A stretch of DNA of 64,000 nucleotides from Heliocidaris tuberculata (GCA_025618425.1 CM046833.1:31245833-31309832), one strand, 5' to 3'; counted from the stretch's first letter, positions 31,236-42,719 are shown. Numbers and translations are program-made. Notes: generated from the letters alone by a model not told the origin.

Positions 31236-31302
31236 TTTTATTTCATTATTATGATTGTTACTATCATAATTATCATCATCATTATAATTATTATTATTAT
31301 TA

Positions 31303-31343
<41 letters not shown>

Positions 31344-32329
31344 GTTATTATTATTATTATTATTATTATTAATAATAATAATATTGTTTTATTGTCGTCA
31401 TAAAAATTTGTCATAATAAAATTAATGTATAAAGTTTATTCATAAATACCATGTAATGAGTGGAGGAAAGAGAAACAAGTTGATGATTTAGATTAGGAGA
31501 ACTCCCCTCATGTACAGCTCATGTTTACTATATAGTGCATACAAAGTATACAAACTTCTACTGCATGGACACTATTCACGCTCTTATCCTCCATCTGTTG
31601 TGCAATTAAGGGTCATGACCTCTGTGGACTCGTTGTCATGACCACTGGAAGGCCGCCTGTTTACCCAAGGATTAACCAGGGAGTCCTAGTTACATTAATA
31701 CATTCCCATGCTATAACCAAGGAGTTATCTGCTATAATAATTGTAACGAAACATCCTCGTCCTCCTCCCCCCCCCCCCTCCCCGGCGAAAAAATGTGAAC
31801 CCCCTCCCCCCCCCCAAAAAAAAAAAAAAAGAAGAAGGAGAAGAAGAAGAAGAAGAAGAAGAAGAAGAAGAAGAAGGAGAAGAAGAAGAAGAAAATGTAG
31901 TGTAAAATAATGATGAGTAAATGATAAAACAAACGGTTTGTTTTCTTAACAATTAAAGAAAAAAATCTTCTTCATCGGTTGTTACACTCCTTGGCATTAT
32001 ATACTTGAACTTTGAAAAATCATAGAAGATTTGTAATCCATGTGGAGGCAGAGCTAGATTCCACTAAATTTCGTCATAGGGCCTAATGAATATTCTAGTC
32101 GGAAAGGCGTTAGTGAAAAGACTGTTGATAAATTCAATGTATTCATTAAAACAATTATTTTTTTAAAGACTGAATGTTCGTACGTTATATAGGGAGGGGG
32201 CGGGGGGTGTGACTGTTGCTGGGATGGAACAAGAACACACGCAAACAATTGTATGCCTATTATAAATTAAGAGAGATCATTTTCTCAATGAAGCAGTCTA
32301 ATAAATAGTTACATGAAAGGGGAATTTCA
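30921..32329. repeat. Microsatellite-rich intergenic DNA
   Basis: T18 near 30953. (TAG)n near 31100. (CTA)n at 31195-31233. (TTA)n with short interruptions at about 31280-31384. C-rich then (GAA)n at 31768-31893. The long I-, Y-, R- or S-rich reading frames here are repeat artefacts. Confidence 0.8.
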
Positions 32330-32632
32330 CCCTAGTATTTAGCTGATTTAAATAAAAGCAGAAAATATAATTTTTTAGTACTGCAGGGCAAATGGGATGG
32401 GCCCTTACAAGATACGTCACGGAGTCGGTTGCCAAGTTGTGTTTGATTGATTACAACTTTAAAAAATTAATAACATTCTCATTTCTTATCAGATTTTACT
32501 CAAACTTTTATTGGTCTGTTATTTCAATTTTCCCCATTCCTTTAACATTATCATTAAAACAATGTAAGAAAGAAAAATGTATAAATGTATCTGAATTTTC
32601 ATTTTTCAGTTTGAAATTCAGTGTTCAGTGAC
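32330..32632. mobile_element. Remnant of a TTAA-type MITE arm
   Basis: GATACGTCACGGAGTCGGTTGCCAA and TTGATTGATTACAACTTTAA then TTTCTTATCAGATTTTACTC strongly resemble the right arm of the complete MITE at 52966-53510. The left arm is reduced (GGGGAATTTCACCC). No intact ends. Confidence 0.55.
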
Positions 32633-32639
32633 GGCACTG

Positions 32640-32900
32640 GGATTTTAAAATTGCATAGTGGCAGGATGGGGGCATTATTAAAAGAGGAAGTGGGCATAGC
32701 TTACTGGAAGTGATAAGGGGCATTTATAAGAAGGGGAAAGGGGGAGGGTACTTATGAACAAAACCGTCACTTATCAGACAAAAATAGGCTGAATCTACTT
32801 GAAAATGTGGGGGTATTGTGCCCCCAGCCCCCTTGGGAGGGGGAGGGGGGGGGTGGAGAGGAGGGAGGCTTTCGTTGTGATACCGAGGGCTAATTGTGCT
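32640..32900. repeat. GGGGCACTTATNAGAAGG minisatellite-like block
   Basis: Degenerate units of the type GGGGGCATTTATAAGAAGGGG and GGGTACTTATGAAC, ending in TGTGCCCCCAGCCCCC. The reverse-oriented relative is at 8040-8430 and a clearer one at 35980-36290. Confidence 0.55.
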
Positions 32901-32978
32901 CGGGGGTAACTTTCCGGCGGGGGTAATTGTCCTTGTTTTAGATTCATCTCTCACCTCCCACGAAATTTTTGAGCTTAG

Positions 32979-32979
32979 A

Positions 32980-33023
<44 letters not shown>

Positions 33024-33046
33024 TGATGACGATGATGATGATGATG

Positions 33047-33112
<66 letters not shown>

Positions 33113-33200
33113 TGTTACAATTATATAGCGTATTCCGTGAATACTTCATTGCGCTTTACAATGTCATTTATTATTATTACCCAAGAGAGGTAAACGATGC
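32979..33200. repeat. (AAT)n/(GAT)n microsatellite joined to a retroposon tail
   Basis: (AAT)n at about 32979-33019, (GAT)n to 33047, (AAT)n to 33110. The following TATAGCGTATTCCGTGAATA and GCGCTTTACAATG resemble the shared 3' end of many SINE/LINE pairs, so the array is probably a retroposon tail read on the - strand. Confidence 0.65.
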
Positions 33201-35333
33201 ACTTATTTTACTAGTTTGGAAAGAAAACTGATAGTAGGAAACTGTATATACACCTAGGTGTGGATGTGGAAGGGGGTTCTCCTCCAACCCTGAAAAATTA
33301 TAGTTTTGAGAGAGTGGCGAGTTGTGTTGGAGGAGTGTATTCCATAACATGGCCCACGGAACCGGGGGGGGGGGGGCCTGGGGGCTGCAGCCCCCCCCCC
33401 ACACTTGTTTGAGTAGACACGTTTCATAAATTCCCCGAAAAAAGGTGCGAGATTGTCATTATTCAAGTGAAATCAAATCAGCCCCCCCCCCCCCCCACTT
33501 TCAAAAATGCTTCGCGGCCCCTGCATAACTATTATAGCTTATTCAAACTTTTAAAAGACTAACTGGATGATTATTCACTATAACGATTAAATTTCCTCAC
33601 TTTACTGAAAGTTCCTATTATTTCTAGAATTTTCAAGGGGGCAACTTGCCCCTACCCTTTACCCCTTTAAATAAGATATCGAAGTCCCTTCGCACTGTAG
33701 GGAGCTTTTGTATTTTCAATCTTCTGAATTTGCAAAGACAGAGATTTCAGGAAAATGAGAAGTCACTGCCCGCTCTGGTGACGCTCCTGCGCCCTTCGTA
33801 ATTTATTTTATATATTTCAAATTAGGCTGGTTGGTGAGGAAAACTCCTTTCGACATTTCATAGAGTGGCCCTTTCATCCACGATTTTCTGACAAAGAGTG
33901 CGCAGGTTTGGCCAAGAATTAACGTTCCTCTGTGCATGTAGCCAGACCCCTCTATCCCATAACGGCATCAAAAACAAGTACCTTCGGACGGGCTCCCGTG
34001 TCTTCTGGTAAAGGTTATGCCCCCCCCCCCCCGGCATGTTCATGTTGTGAAGGACATGGGAGCGACCTTATCAGGTACATACATTACCACGAATGAGTTG
34101 CCACTGACTTGAATTTGAAGCATCGCAAATGGCCGAGCACATTGATGTTCGCCCCCCCCCCCCCCCCCCCGCCGTTCCACTCTATTTAAGAAAAAAGAGA
34201 AAAGGGGGAGGAAAAGGGAAAAAACTAGGAAAGACCAATTTTGGGGCGATTTTCACCTCCTATTCCAGCAGCGAGGTAGACTGTTATTTTATTCCATGTT
34301 TAGTATATGTTCATGACAAAATTAAATTTTTATTATGAATAAAGATTCAAGTTTGGCTTGGTCCCTTTGCTCACTCGCAGAAAAATGTTTCGTTAGGATC
34401 TTGAAAGTTTTTAAAAACTTCCTGTAACTATCCAAGGTAAAGTGCCTCAAATTCATTTTCCACAAAGTGTTTGAGGTTAATATCAGTTTTGTTTTGTTTT
34501 TTAATCAGGGAGGGGCGGGGGCAGTTTTATAGTTTGTCCCGGGCACCATAATTCCCTAGATAAGCACTTTTTATGACATTCCTATACCACAAGTTAAGTG
34601 CCTATCAAACGCCATAGAATGCCCACCCCCCACCGCCCCCCCCCCCCCAAAAAAAAAAATAGGACGGGGGAATTGACTGGATCAGTAAGAAAAGTGCAGT
34701 ATTAGAGGAAGTCAGGTTGTACATACCGGTAATGCTAGAATCCGTGTATAATGAATAGTCACTGGATGCCTATATGGAGTATGCTGCGCCCGCGAAAGGC
34801 CCCCCCCCCCCCCCCCCCCATTTTCGGACTATTACGATATGCTGCTCCACTATTACGTTTCTGGTTAATCTAGCTACTTTTTGTGCAATTCATATTTATG
34901 GGCGATCTCGCTGAATTTGAGCAGACATTTCCCCGTAACTTGGTCTCACTCCGTCATTTTCTTTCCACCTACGACTTGAAATGTCTTGCTGAGTGTATCT
35001 ATCAACTAAATTCACCGGTTCAGCTCACTTGGAGGTGGGCGGGGTAGGATGTAGCACGGGGGCGACTCGTAGGGCACAACCCAAGACTTGATGCCAGCCA
35101 GTGGCTCTTTTTAATATGTGGGGTCATAGTATCACGGCCAGGGGCGGCTGAGCGTCTTTCAAAGTGGGGGTGGGGGCAGCAAAAAAGGGCACTTATTCGG
35201 GGAAAGGAAGCACCTACAAAGGGTGAACATAAAGCGAAAAAAGGACCATTTTGTGACACTGGTATAACCCTACAGTCTAAATAGTATAGTTATTATCAAG
35301 CATCACCTTCTTTTTTATTGTGGTTCTGGGCAT
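33201..35333. other. Intergenic DNA with many long C or G tracts
   Basis: C/G homopolymers at about 33364, 33399, 33482 (C16), 34021 (C12), 34153 (C18), 34640 and 34801 (C19). The surrounding sequence includes fragments such as GGGGCGGC and GGGCACTT shared with other repeat blocks. No gene. Confidence 0.55.
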
Positions 35334-35457
35334 CGTTTCATCAAACCGTCATAAGTACAAGTTCGCCGACACCCCATTGAAACGCATGTTAATGTTGATA
35401 CACGCGTTTCAATGGGATGTCGGCGAACTTGTACTTATGACCGTTTGATGAAACGCT
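35334..35457. mobile_element. Near-perfect 124-bp palindrome, GTTTCATCAAACCGTCATAA
   Basis: CGTTTCATCAAACCGTCATA..AGTACAAGTTCGCCGACA.CCCATTGAAACGC pairs with its complement up to GTTTGATGAAACG. The central loop is about 20 bp. Non-coding short palindromic element. Confidence 0.85.
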
Positions 35458-35979
35458 GCTCTGGTCACTACTCCAGCTTTCCTGATACGCAGTTGTGTGT
35501 AATGGTCTAACGATTCATGTGCGAGAAAGCTAAGCGAGCGAGCAAAAATTGTCGGACTTTTTTCTATTGCTGGAGTCCTTGAGTTATACATTATTTACAG
35601 CAATATACATGTACAATGAAAATGACAGCAGCAAATCTAATTGGGGGAATGTCGAATGATCTTTTAATTTGTACATTAACCCTGTTGTTTTCTTTAGGAT
35701 TACACCGATATACATACTTTCTGCGATCTGCTTGATTTCATTATATACTGTAAGAGCTAGCGAGCGTAGCGAGCGAGTTATGGGGACATTTTCAGAAAAT
35801 ACTGCACTTACTTGGTGTAAATTATTGGCACATTCGAGCGAGCGGAATGAGAATTGTGCCCCTTTTGCCTCCAGCTCCGCTGCCTTGCATTGTAGTTGTA
35901 GTAATATGGGTACTTGAAAGTCGCACCGATTCTTTGTAGCTAGATATGGCTCTTTTTGTCCCCCCCCCCGAAAAAAAAG
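35458..35979. other. Intergenic, CGAGCGAGCG repeat fragment
   Basis: GAGCGTAGCGAGCGAG at about 35762 and AGCGAGCGAGC at 35532 match the CTCGCTCGC dispersed repeat. Nothing else. Confidence 0.4.
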
Positions 35980-36290
35980 AGAATACGGGGCAATATTTAG
36001 ATTCGAAAAGGGGCACTTATCAGAAGGAGAAAAGGATAGTTATCAGAGAGATAAGGTGGCAGTTATCAGATTTGAAAAGGGGCACTTTTCAGAAGGCCAA
36101 AAAGGGGCGCTTATTAGAAGGGGAAAGGCACTTATTAGAAAGGAAAAGGGGCACATCTAGTAGTAAAATGGGCACTTATCGGAGGGAAAGGGGGCATTTT
36201 TCAGAAATAAAAAGGGCACTTTTAGGGGTACTTGAAAAACTGGGGGCACTGTGCCCCCTGCCTCCCCCCGCGGGCGCGCCGCCCCTGATC
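35980..36290 (+). repeat. Degenerate tandem repeat, AAAAGGGGCACTTATCAGAAGG
   Basis: About ten units of 20-30 bp around GGGGCACTTATCAGAAGG. They end with GGGGGCACTGTGCCCCC, a palindrome also at the edge of related blocks at 8048 and 32815 and, diverged, 62370. The reading frame across it is repeat-derived. Confidence 0.7.
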
Positions 36291-38513
36291 AAGGCTTTTC
36301 TTGATATAAATTTATTACTGCTCTTGCTAATACAGCTAATACTTGCTTTTTTTCTCTCTTCTTTTTTGTGCAGGGGCAGTATGATATAATATTCATAAGA
36401 ACCCACTTCATATGACATACAACATACGAACATCATACATTATGTAAATTTCTTTTGAATACTTTCTGTCCCATCCTGATACCTCTCCAGCTGACGTATC
36501 TCAGTGAATGGGGATTAGGTCATTTATTCGGAGGCGTCTGACGGACATCCCCACCATTTCAAATTTAATGTCTTACAGTGGGCACGATAGAGGGAGTTTT
36601 GCCGCGTATTTTCATCCTATTTCATTTCGTTATTTTTCCTACCCCTTTCTATTTATTGTCTTGCAATTATGAACATTTACGACTGGAATTCACCAGGCAG
36701 CCCTTCCCTGCCGATCATTATTATCATTCTTATCGAGAAGGGGGGGGGGGAGGCATGGGGTCTTATCACTGTTGTAGCCCAACAATGTCATCCAGATGTC
36801 ACTTGTAATACGTGGAATCATGCTTGATATTTATCCCCTGACTTTTTTAAATATTGAGGTTCTCCTACTGATCCATTCAATTCTGCCCTCCTCCATTCAC
36901 CCCCCCTTTTTTTTTGGGGGGGGGGGTACAAGCAACCATTTAAGATGACGTGTGGCATATTATTCTGCTTGAGTGCATTGGGTATGATACCTTTCCAACC
37001 TAGGCCTACCTCGCTCAATGAGGGAGGGGGTGGGGGCGTCTGGCGGGCATCCGCGCATCTGCCGCAATTTAAAATGTCTGACAGTGCATGGCCATTCATG
37101 ATAGCGGGAGTTTTGCTGAACTTTTTCCTCTAGGTTTCATCCAGTTATTCTCCCCCCCCCCCCCCCCCCCCCCCGCTAATCCAGCTCAATTTTGATTGTC
37201 CATCGAAAGGGTCCTTCGGATTACCCCGACCACACTGTTCGAGTCACACGTCCGTTTCCTTACATGAACAAAGCAAGAGAAATCAGAAGAAGACGGGAAG
37301 GGAATAAATGAACAAGGAAAACAATAGACGAAGAGAATATTTTAATAGGACGATACAAAAAGTGGCAGAGGGGAAAATACAGGGCTGCACCGACGTACCA
37401 ATGCACATACAAAATGTGATTATTTTTTTTTTCTTGTGATTACGTGTTATTTATTCCCTTATGGAAACCAAGTAAAACAATGAACATATATAAAACCAGA
37501 AACAGACATGCTTTCAGAAATATAGTCCTGCAATAAACCTTTCTAAGGGCGCACTAATTTCAAGTTTGTTAACACTGTAAATGATGTTTCTATAAGTGGA
37601 AAATATAATGCATGATTTTTTTTAAATGGAGAGGGGATTCAGAGTTTTATTGGAATTCCACGGTATTAATAAGCATAATGAAACGAATCTCTAGTGTGTA
37701 AACATGGAGGGCTTCAGCCCCCTAGCCCCCCCCCCCCCCCCTTCCCGTTCTATGGCCTACGAATTTGTTCATTATAGGGCCGGCCCCGCAAGTCCTGACA
37801 AAAAAAAAAAAAAAAAAAAAATAGCGGCCCGGATCCCCGTCAAAGAGGGGGATACTGTGTAAATTTAGTTTTCAGGTTTTAAAATAACCCGAACCTTCGG
37901 AAAAACGAACCTACGGAAAAAAACGAACCTACGGAAAAACGAGTGTCCCCACGCAAAACAAGGGATGATAAGCGTGCTTCACGTTTTGCAATTTTGGAGG
38001 GATAAAATTTCTAAATCCTCCACTTTCAAAATAACATGAAATATATATGTATGAAAAAATAGGGGAATGGGCTTCTTCGGGGGGCGGGGGCGGGGGGTAG
38101 GGGTTGGGTTGTGAGCAAGTAGTAAGCTTTTGAGGTGGGCCTTCAGAGTGTTTGCTCCACTCCCCAAAGAAAAATAAATATAATAAATAAATAAATAAAA
38201 TAAGCTAGGACCCTTCCGGGGCACCTGGAGCGTACCGCCGGAAGTAAAAAAACAAAACAAAACAAAAAATAGGGGGGGGGTAGAATGATGAAGCCTCACC
38301 TTTTAGAGTACTAGAAAGCTGATCGCAATGGTAAATTTGATTGTCGTGGAGTGGGGGCAAAAATACTTCCCCCGATAAATGGAAGCAAGCATCGGCTACA
38401 TTGTGTGTATCAATACACGAGGGAGGATGGTGACCGTGTGAGAAAATTTTGGTTTTAAATGATGAAAGCTTGCATTTTAGAGCACTAATAAGCTTATTAA
38501 GCCTATACCGTAT
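36291..38513. other. Intergenic DNA with homopolymers, no gene
   Basis: G10-11 near 36740, T9-G10 near 36907, C22 near 37153, C15 near 37727, A21 at 37800, and (AAAT)n near 38170. A triplicated ACCTACGGAAAAA word lies at 37890-37940. Confidence 0.5.
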
Positions 38514-38952
38514 CCGGACAACTACCCCCTGGACAATTACCCCCCGGACAACCACCCCCGGAAAACCACCCCCTGGACGACTACCCCCCTAGGACAACTA
38601 CCCCCCAGGACAACTACCCCCTAGGACAACTACCCCCCAGGACAACTACCCCCCAGGACAACTACCCCCCAGGACAATTACCCCCCGGACAACTACCCCC
38701 CGAACAACTACCCCCTGGACAGCTACCCCCGGAAAAATTGTCCTGGGGGTAATTGTCCTGGGGGGTAGTTGTCCTGGGGGGTAGTTGTCCTGGGGGGTAA
38801 TTGTCCTGGGGGTAATTGTCCTGGGGGGTAGTTGTCCTGGGGGGTAGTTGTCCTGGGGGGTAGATGTCCTAGGGGGGTAGTCGTCCAGGGGGTGGTTTTC
38901 CGGGGGGTAGTTGTCCGGGGGGTAGTTGTCTAGGGGGTAGTTGTCCTAGAAT
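38514..38952. repeat. Palindromic minisatellite of GGACAACTACCCCC
   Basis: From 38514 to about 38735 the unit GGACAACTACCCCC(CA/CT) repeats about 14 times. From about 38740 to 38952 its complement GGGGGTAGTTGTCCT repeats about 14 times. The array therefore reverses strand at its centre (GGAAAAATTGTCC) and could form one large hairpin. Confidence 0.9.
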
Positions 38953-39659
38953 CAGCCTATACATCGTTGTAATGGAAAATTATTATTACATGTAATTTTC
39001 CTTTTCTGTTTTTCTTGAGAGTTTTTTGCCCCCAAACTCGAGGGCAGGAGGGCTATCATGCAAGTACAAAATGTAATTTTCTTTTTTCATTTTCTTCTTT
39101 TTTTAGTGATTGCCTGTCCGATCTTCTATTATGAAAACAAAGGAAACGGTTACCTTTCCCTCATTTTCAGTTTATGCAAAAGTGAAGATAATAGACCACA
39201 AACCGCAGTATACATGTCTTGAAAAAAAGGCTCATGAAATAGGGCTCCCCTAATATCAAGTTGGCTAGGCCTGAAAACGATGTTGGTATACGTGGAAAGA
39301 CATAACAATTATTGGTTCACGGGCCACAGAGCGTTTGAAAAGTGGGGGCAGGAGGTTGAGCATGAGTAAGAGCATAATATGTTATTATTAATATAAGCAA
39401 AGGGGAGTGTGTGTGTGTGCGTGTATGTGTGTGGAGGGGAAGCCTGCACTCCCTATCCAGATCACCCCCCCCCCCCCCCCCGGTTCAGCGACCCCTGAAC
39501 TTGATCATGATAGAGCCATCCATTTTCATTACAAAGAGGGGAATCCTGATAATCGGGATTTGATTTCCCAAACTCTCGATCATAGTCATATCCCACATCC
39601 CCTAGTTATGTAGAGAATAGAAGCGATCTCATTAAAAAAAAAAAAAAAAAAAAAAAGCC
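38953..39659. other. Intergenic, nothing recognised apart from homopolymers
   Basis: (GT)n near 39408-39432, C15 near 39467 and A20+ near 39635. No gene. Confidence 0.45.
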
Positions 39660-39867
39660 TTGAATTAGACCATTTCAAAGTAGACGTGACGTATTGAACA
39701 AAGCACACGTAATTGAACAGACGTGACGTGACGTGAGGTCACGACAGAGTACACGAAATTGGGTACACGTCACGTAACGAGTAGACGTGACGTACCGTTT
39801 GGTTTTACGTGACGTCTACTGGGTACGCGTACTAGTAGACGTAGGTAGACCCCGATGGCTTGCCATA
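39660..39867 (-). repeat. Inverted-repeat end, TATGGCAAGCCATCGGGGTC family (right)
   Basis: Ends AGTAGACGTAGGTAGACCCC then GATGGCTTGCCATA, the reverse complement (one mismatch) of 30609-30642. It is preceded by repeated ACGTGACGT words and by AAAGCACACGTAATTG, which mirrors CAATTACGTGTGCTCTGG at 30890. Confidence 0.7.
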
Positions 39868-40246
39868 CATATCATGTGTATGTGTGTGCGTGTGTGTGTG
39901 TGTGTACAATGTCTATCGAAGCTTAATGTGGTCTGTGTTAACGATCGATGTATATTTCTAATAACACGGCGCATTCATTAAGTTTGCCTATGTTGACGTG
40001 GCAAGTGAGCAAAGTCCATTAATTATACAGTCAGTATTAATGGGCACATGTATCTAGTGAGCAAGGTCCACTATATACAAGTTGAAACTAACAGTCTGTG
40101 TTGTTTTTGCAGCAGGCCACCCCGTTTATTTATTCATCTAATAGCAAGTTATTTATCTAGTTATCCATTTATTTATTTATCTATCTATTTATCTATTTAT
40201 CTATTAAAGTTTTATTTAAAATACAGCTCTGTAGAATACATTATAC
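39868..40246. other. Intergenic with (GT)n and (ATTT)n-like tracts
   Basis: GTGTGCGTGTGTGTGTG near 39890; TTTATCTATTTATC tracts near 40160-40205. No gene. Confidence 0.4.
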
Positions 40247-40563
40247 TATTAATACATGGTTGGGAGTGCGTTAGTGCGATCTGGCAACACAAAGGTTTTT
40301 ATCGTGGTGTACTAACGCACGAGGCGAAGCCGAGTGCTTAGACACCACGATAAAAACCTGCGTGTTGCTGGATCGCACTAACGCACGAACTCACAACCAT
40401 GTATTAATAGTTTTATAAAACGGGTCTACAATCTTAGTGTTTTCTTACAATCTTAATGTTTGATCCGGATTAATAGCCGTGCGTTAGTACTTTTTTTTTG
40501 CACGGTCACGTGGTGTTATTTGACCAATCAGGATGGCTACATTGTTGAACCCGTTTTATAAAT
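40247..40563. mobile_element. Two adjoining palindromic elements
   Basis: 40247-40410: CTATTAATACATGGTTG ... CAACCATGTATTAATAG with inner arms GTGCGTTAGTGCGATC / GATCGCACTAACGCAC. 40411-40563: TTTTATAAAACGGGT ... ACCCGTTTTATAAA with CCAATCAGGATGGC inside. Both are typical short non-coding palindromic repeats; GCGTTAGTAC recurs in the second, so they may be one nested unit. Confidence 0.75.
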
Positions 40564-40644
40564 AACAATAATACATGAAACATTTGAAATACGTCATAAA
40601 ATCCATAAAATACATCAACATATGGAAATATTGATAATGATATT

Positions 40645-40945
40645 AATGTTCCTGTATATCACATATCATATTATGATATAACGTCTCTATGCTCTTCTTA
40701 TAAGGACTTTGGATATCATTACCCCGGCTTTAGCTCCGGCAACCGTAGTGCTCAGTGTATGCAAGGAATAAATCCTACCAGGTATCCATTTTACTACGGT
40801 GACCTGGCACGTTTGAGTGGTGTGGCAAATGTAAATTAATATCTTGCCAAGGACGTTAATGCTGCGGTAGGGATTCGAATCATGTACCTCGTGGCTCACT
40901 CAGGAGTACGTTGGCCTATCCATTACACCACAACACCTCTCCACA
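40645..40945 (-). mobile_element. tRNA-derived SINE
   Basis: On the - strand the 5' end GTGTTGTGGTGTAATGGATA is an A-box region, and GATTCGAATCC about 50 bp on is a near-perfect B-box, giving a tRNA-like head of about 75 bp. The body ends with GCCGGAGCTAAAGCC, a segment whose 3' continuation (ATATCATAATRTGATATG) recurs at 61776-61870 next to an (ATT)n tail. Confidence 0.8.
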
Positions 40946-41631
40946 TAATGTACATGATAAAAATGATTACAGCCTGAAAAAACAATAAGTAAAAAAGGAA
41001 CTGTTTTGGTAATTCAGATTTCAGATTTTTAGGAATAAATTTTTGTTTCATTTTAATTTTAATTTTTCAAAGTATATAGCAATAACTATTTTCTGCACTT
41101 AACAATATACAAAATAATTGACAACAAAATTAAGTGCATAAACATTTCCGATTTTTACAAGCAAAATGAAAAGCATTAATGTTTGAGCTGAAATTAAAAA
41201 AAAAACTTTCCGCCTAAAAAAGAAAAAGTGCTAAAACGTCAGAGCTTTCGTGCTTCGCGCGGGAGGGAACACCCCCCCCCCCCCCCTCCCTGCACCCATA
41301 TTACGTCCAAGTTATTGAAAAGCAGTCGGGGCGTCGAACTATAATTTTCCACCTAAAAAATTGTTTGCTACAAGCCGTTATCTTTCTCTCAAATTTACTG
41401 AAACGTCAGAGCTTTCGCGCTTCGCTTAATTTCGCCCCTTCCCTGATTCTGAAAAGCTAGCTATATACGCCACAAGTTCAATGGATCACATACGATCATT
41501 ATTTTACATACACACACACACCACACAGACTCTATTTTGCCCATGTTTGTTTTTGTTTAGCGCCCTCATATAACAGAAACTGCTAACAAAATTATTTCTC
41601 ATCGAGTACGAGTGGACCAAAGTGAAACAAA
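40946..41631 (+). other. Region upstream of UBASH3 exon 1
   Basis: Contains two copies of ACGTCAGAGCTTTCGYGCTTCG (41237 and 41403), a C14 tract at 41274 and (CA)n at 41510. The promoter is presumably within the last few hundred bases, but no TATA box or initiator can be singled out. Confidence 0.4.
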
Positions 41632-41750
41632 ATGTCAGTAGGATCGTCTTCAGAAGTACATAGGCGAACCATGCGGAAAACGAGCATGATTCGGCAAAGT
41701 ATTACACCTATGGATCTCTTGATGTCCATGGGCTTTCCGAAACATCGAGT
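41632..41750 (+). CDS. UBASH3: UBASH3 exon 1: start codon and start of UBA domain
   Basis: ATG at 41632 opens 39 codons plus two bases before donor GT at 41751 (GTAAGT). The N-terminus is basic and serine-rich (MSVGSSSEVHRRTMRK). It is followed by ITPMDLLMSMGFPKHR, whose LLxMGFP is the signature of UBA helix 1, the ubiquitin-binding domain that opens TULA/STS proteins. The split codon GT|T completes V and continues VEKAQAATGH in exon 2. Exon 1 was identified by this join; it is too short to show as a long reading frame. The intron that follows is 13.8 kb. Confidence 0.88.
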
Positions 41751-42004
41751 GTAAGTGATATTTCCCTAGAAATACTTTTTTGTTTGGATGAAGAAGCTGA
41801 ACATGTACTGACATTTCTCAAATGGGCGGACAGCTGTTCTCTCCGACCCCGTTTCTGCGGGGTTCGTAAACCCGGAAATACCGCTCTACTGTTTGCTCAC
41901 GCGCGAGCTGCTGCATCTCAGTCAAAAACATGTAGGCCTATTGCAATACTGTGTCTATACAGGGGCGTCGCTAGGGGGGCGCTAATGCTCTTTCGTTTCC
42001 ATGC
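41751..42004 (+). other. Start of UBASH3 intron 1
   Basis: Unique-looking sequence, with GCGACGCCCC-like repeat text near 41965. A reading frame at 41784-42038 has no homology visible to me. Confidence 0.4.
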
Positions 42005-42148
42005 GCACTGGGTACCCTACCCCTACCCCTACCCCTAACCCTAGGCCTAGGGTTATCTTCAGATAAGCTTTTACGTGTATAACTGGTTAACCGGTTACGG
42101 CTTAGGGCTAGGGCACTTATACATGTACAAGCTTATCTGAAGATAGTG
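42005..42148. repeat. (CCCCTA)n tract and small palindrome
   Basis: CCCTACCCCTACCCCTACCC then CTAACCCTAGG at 42014-42045. Then ATCTTCAGATAAGCTTTTAC (42057) pairs with TACAAGCTTATCTGAAGAT (42126). This could be part of a short palindromic element ending at the left target site of the solo LTR. Confidence 0.6.
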
Positions 42149-42153
42149 TTATG

Positions 42154-42625
42154 TGATAATAAGACCAATTTTACATTTATCAATAATTTATCAATACCTA
42201 GACAGGAAGTGAACAGGAAGTTTAAATGTTTACAAACTTCACACTTTCTTCAGAAAGTATTACTCATACAACTTCCAACTAAAGCTATGACGCAATGGTC
42301 ACTTTATGGTCTTCTTATTCTCAACATCACTCCTTCCAGATAACAGCCCCACTCCCCAATACTGAGTAAAAGTTATGACGTACTTATGGTCATTTGGTCA
42401 AGGACTCAAGGTTGACCAACTCCCAGTAGGGGGTTTACCCATTATAAAAGGGGTTCACTTCGGGACTCCAGTTAGAGAGTAGATTCCAGACATCATGAGA
42501 GTATAGTCACCATCAGACTTGCTCTATGCTTCATTGTTCATCTGTATCTTCATGTACTTCATCTGAATAAATACTATACTCTATAGCTTCTAACTTTAAC
42601 TGATTTGTGTCACCAGTTCATCACA
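42154..42625 (+). mobile_element. Solo LTR (472 bp)
   Basis: Starts TGATAATAAG and ends GTTCATCACA (TG...CA). It is flanked by a perfect 5-bp duplication TTATG (42149-42153 and 42626-42630). Promoter-like ATTATAAAAGG at about 42441 and AATAAA at about 42567 lie in the expected order for U3-R. There is no internal coding sequence, so it is most simply a solo LTR left by LTR-LTR recombination. Unrelated to the 133-bp LTRs at 9817. Confidence 0.75.
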
Positions 42626-42719
42626 TTATGTACTCTCTCTGTACTCAAGAAAGTAAACTGTAATTCAACCGATCCCTACACAACAATAGGTGTAGGATAT
42701 TATGCGTATGGATGCGAAA

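Noticed and set aside
31167..31952. Reading frames of I, Y, R or S/F runs
   Set aside because: Products of (TTA)n, (CTA)n and (GAA)n microsatellites.
38514..38952. CRISPR-like array
   Set aside because: Units are contiguous with no unique spacers, switch strand in the middle, and the genome is eukaryotic.
42014..42045. Telomere or internal telomeric repeat (CCCTAA)n
   Set aside because: The unit is mostly CCCCTA, only about five copies, and part of a short palindromic repeat; too short and irregular to call telomeric.
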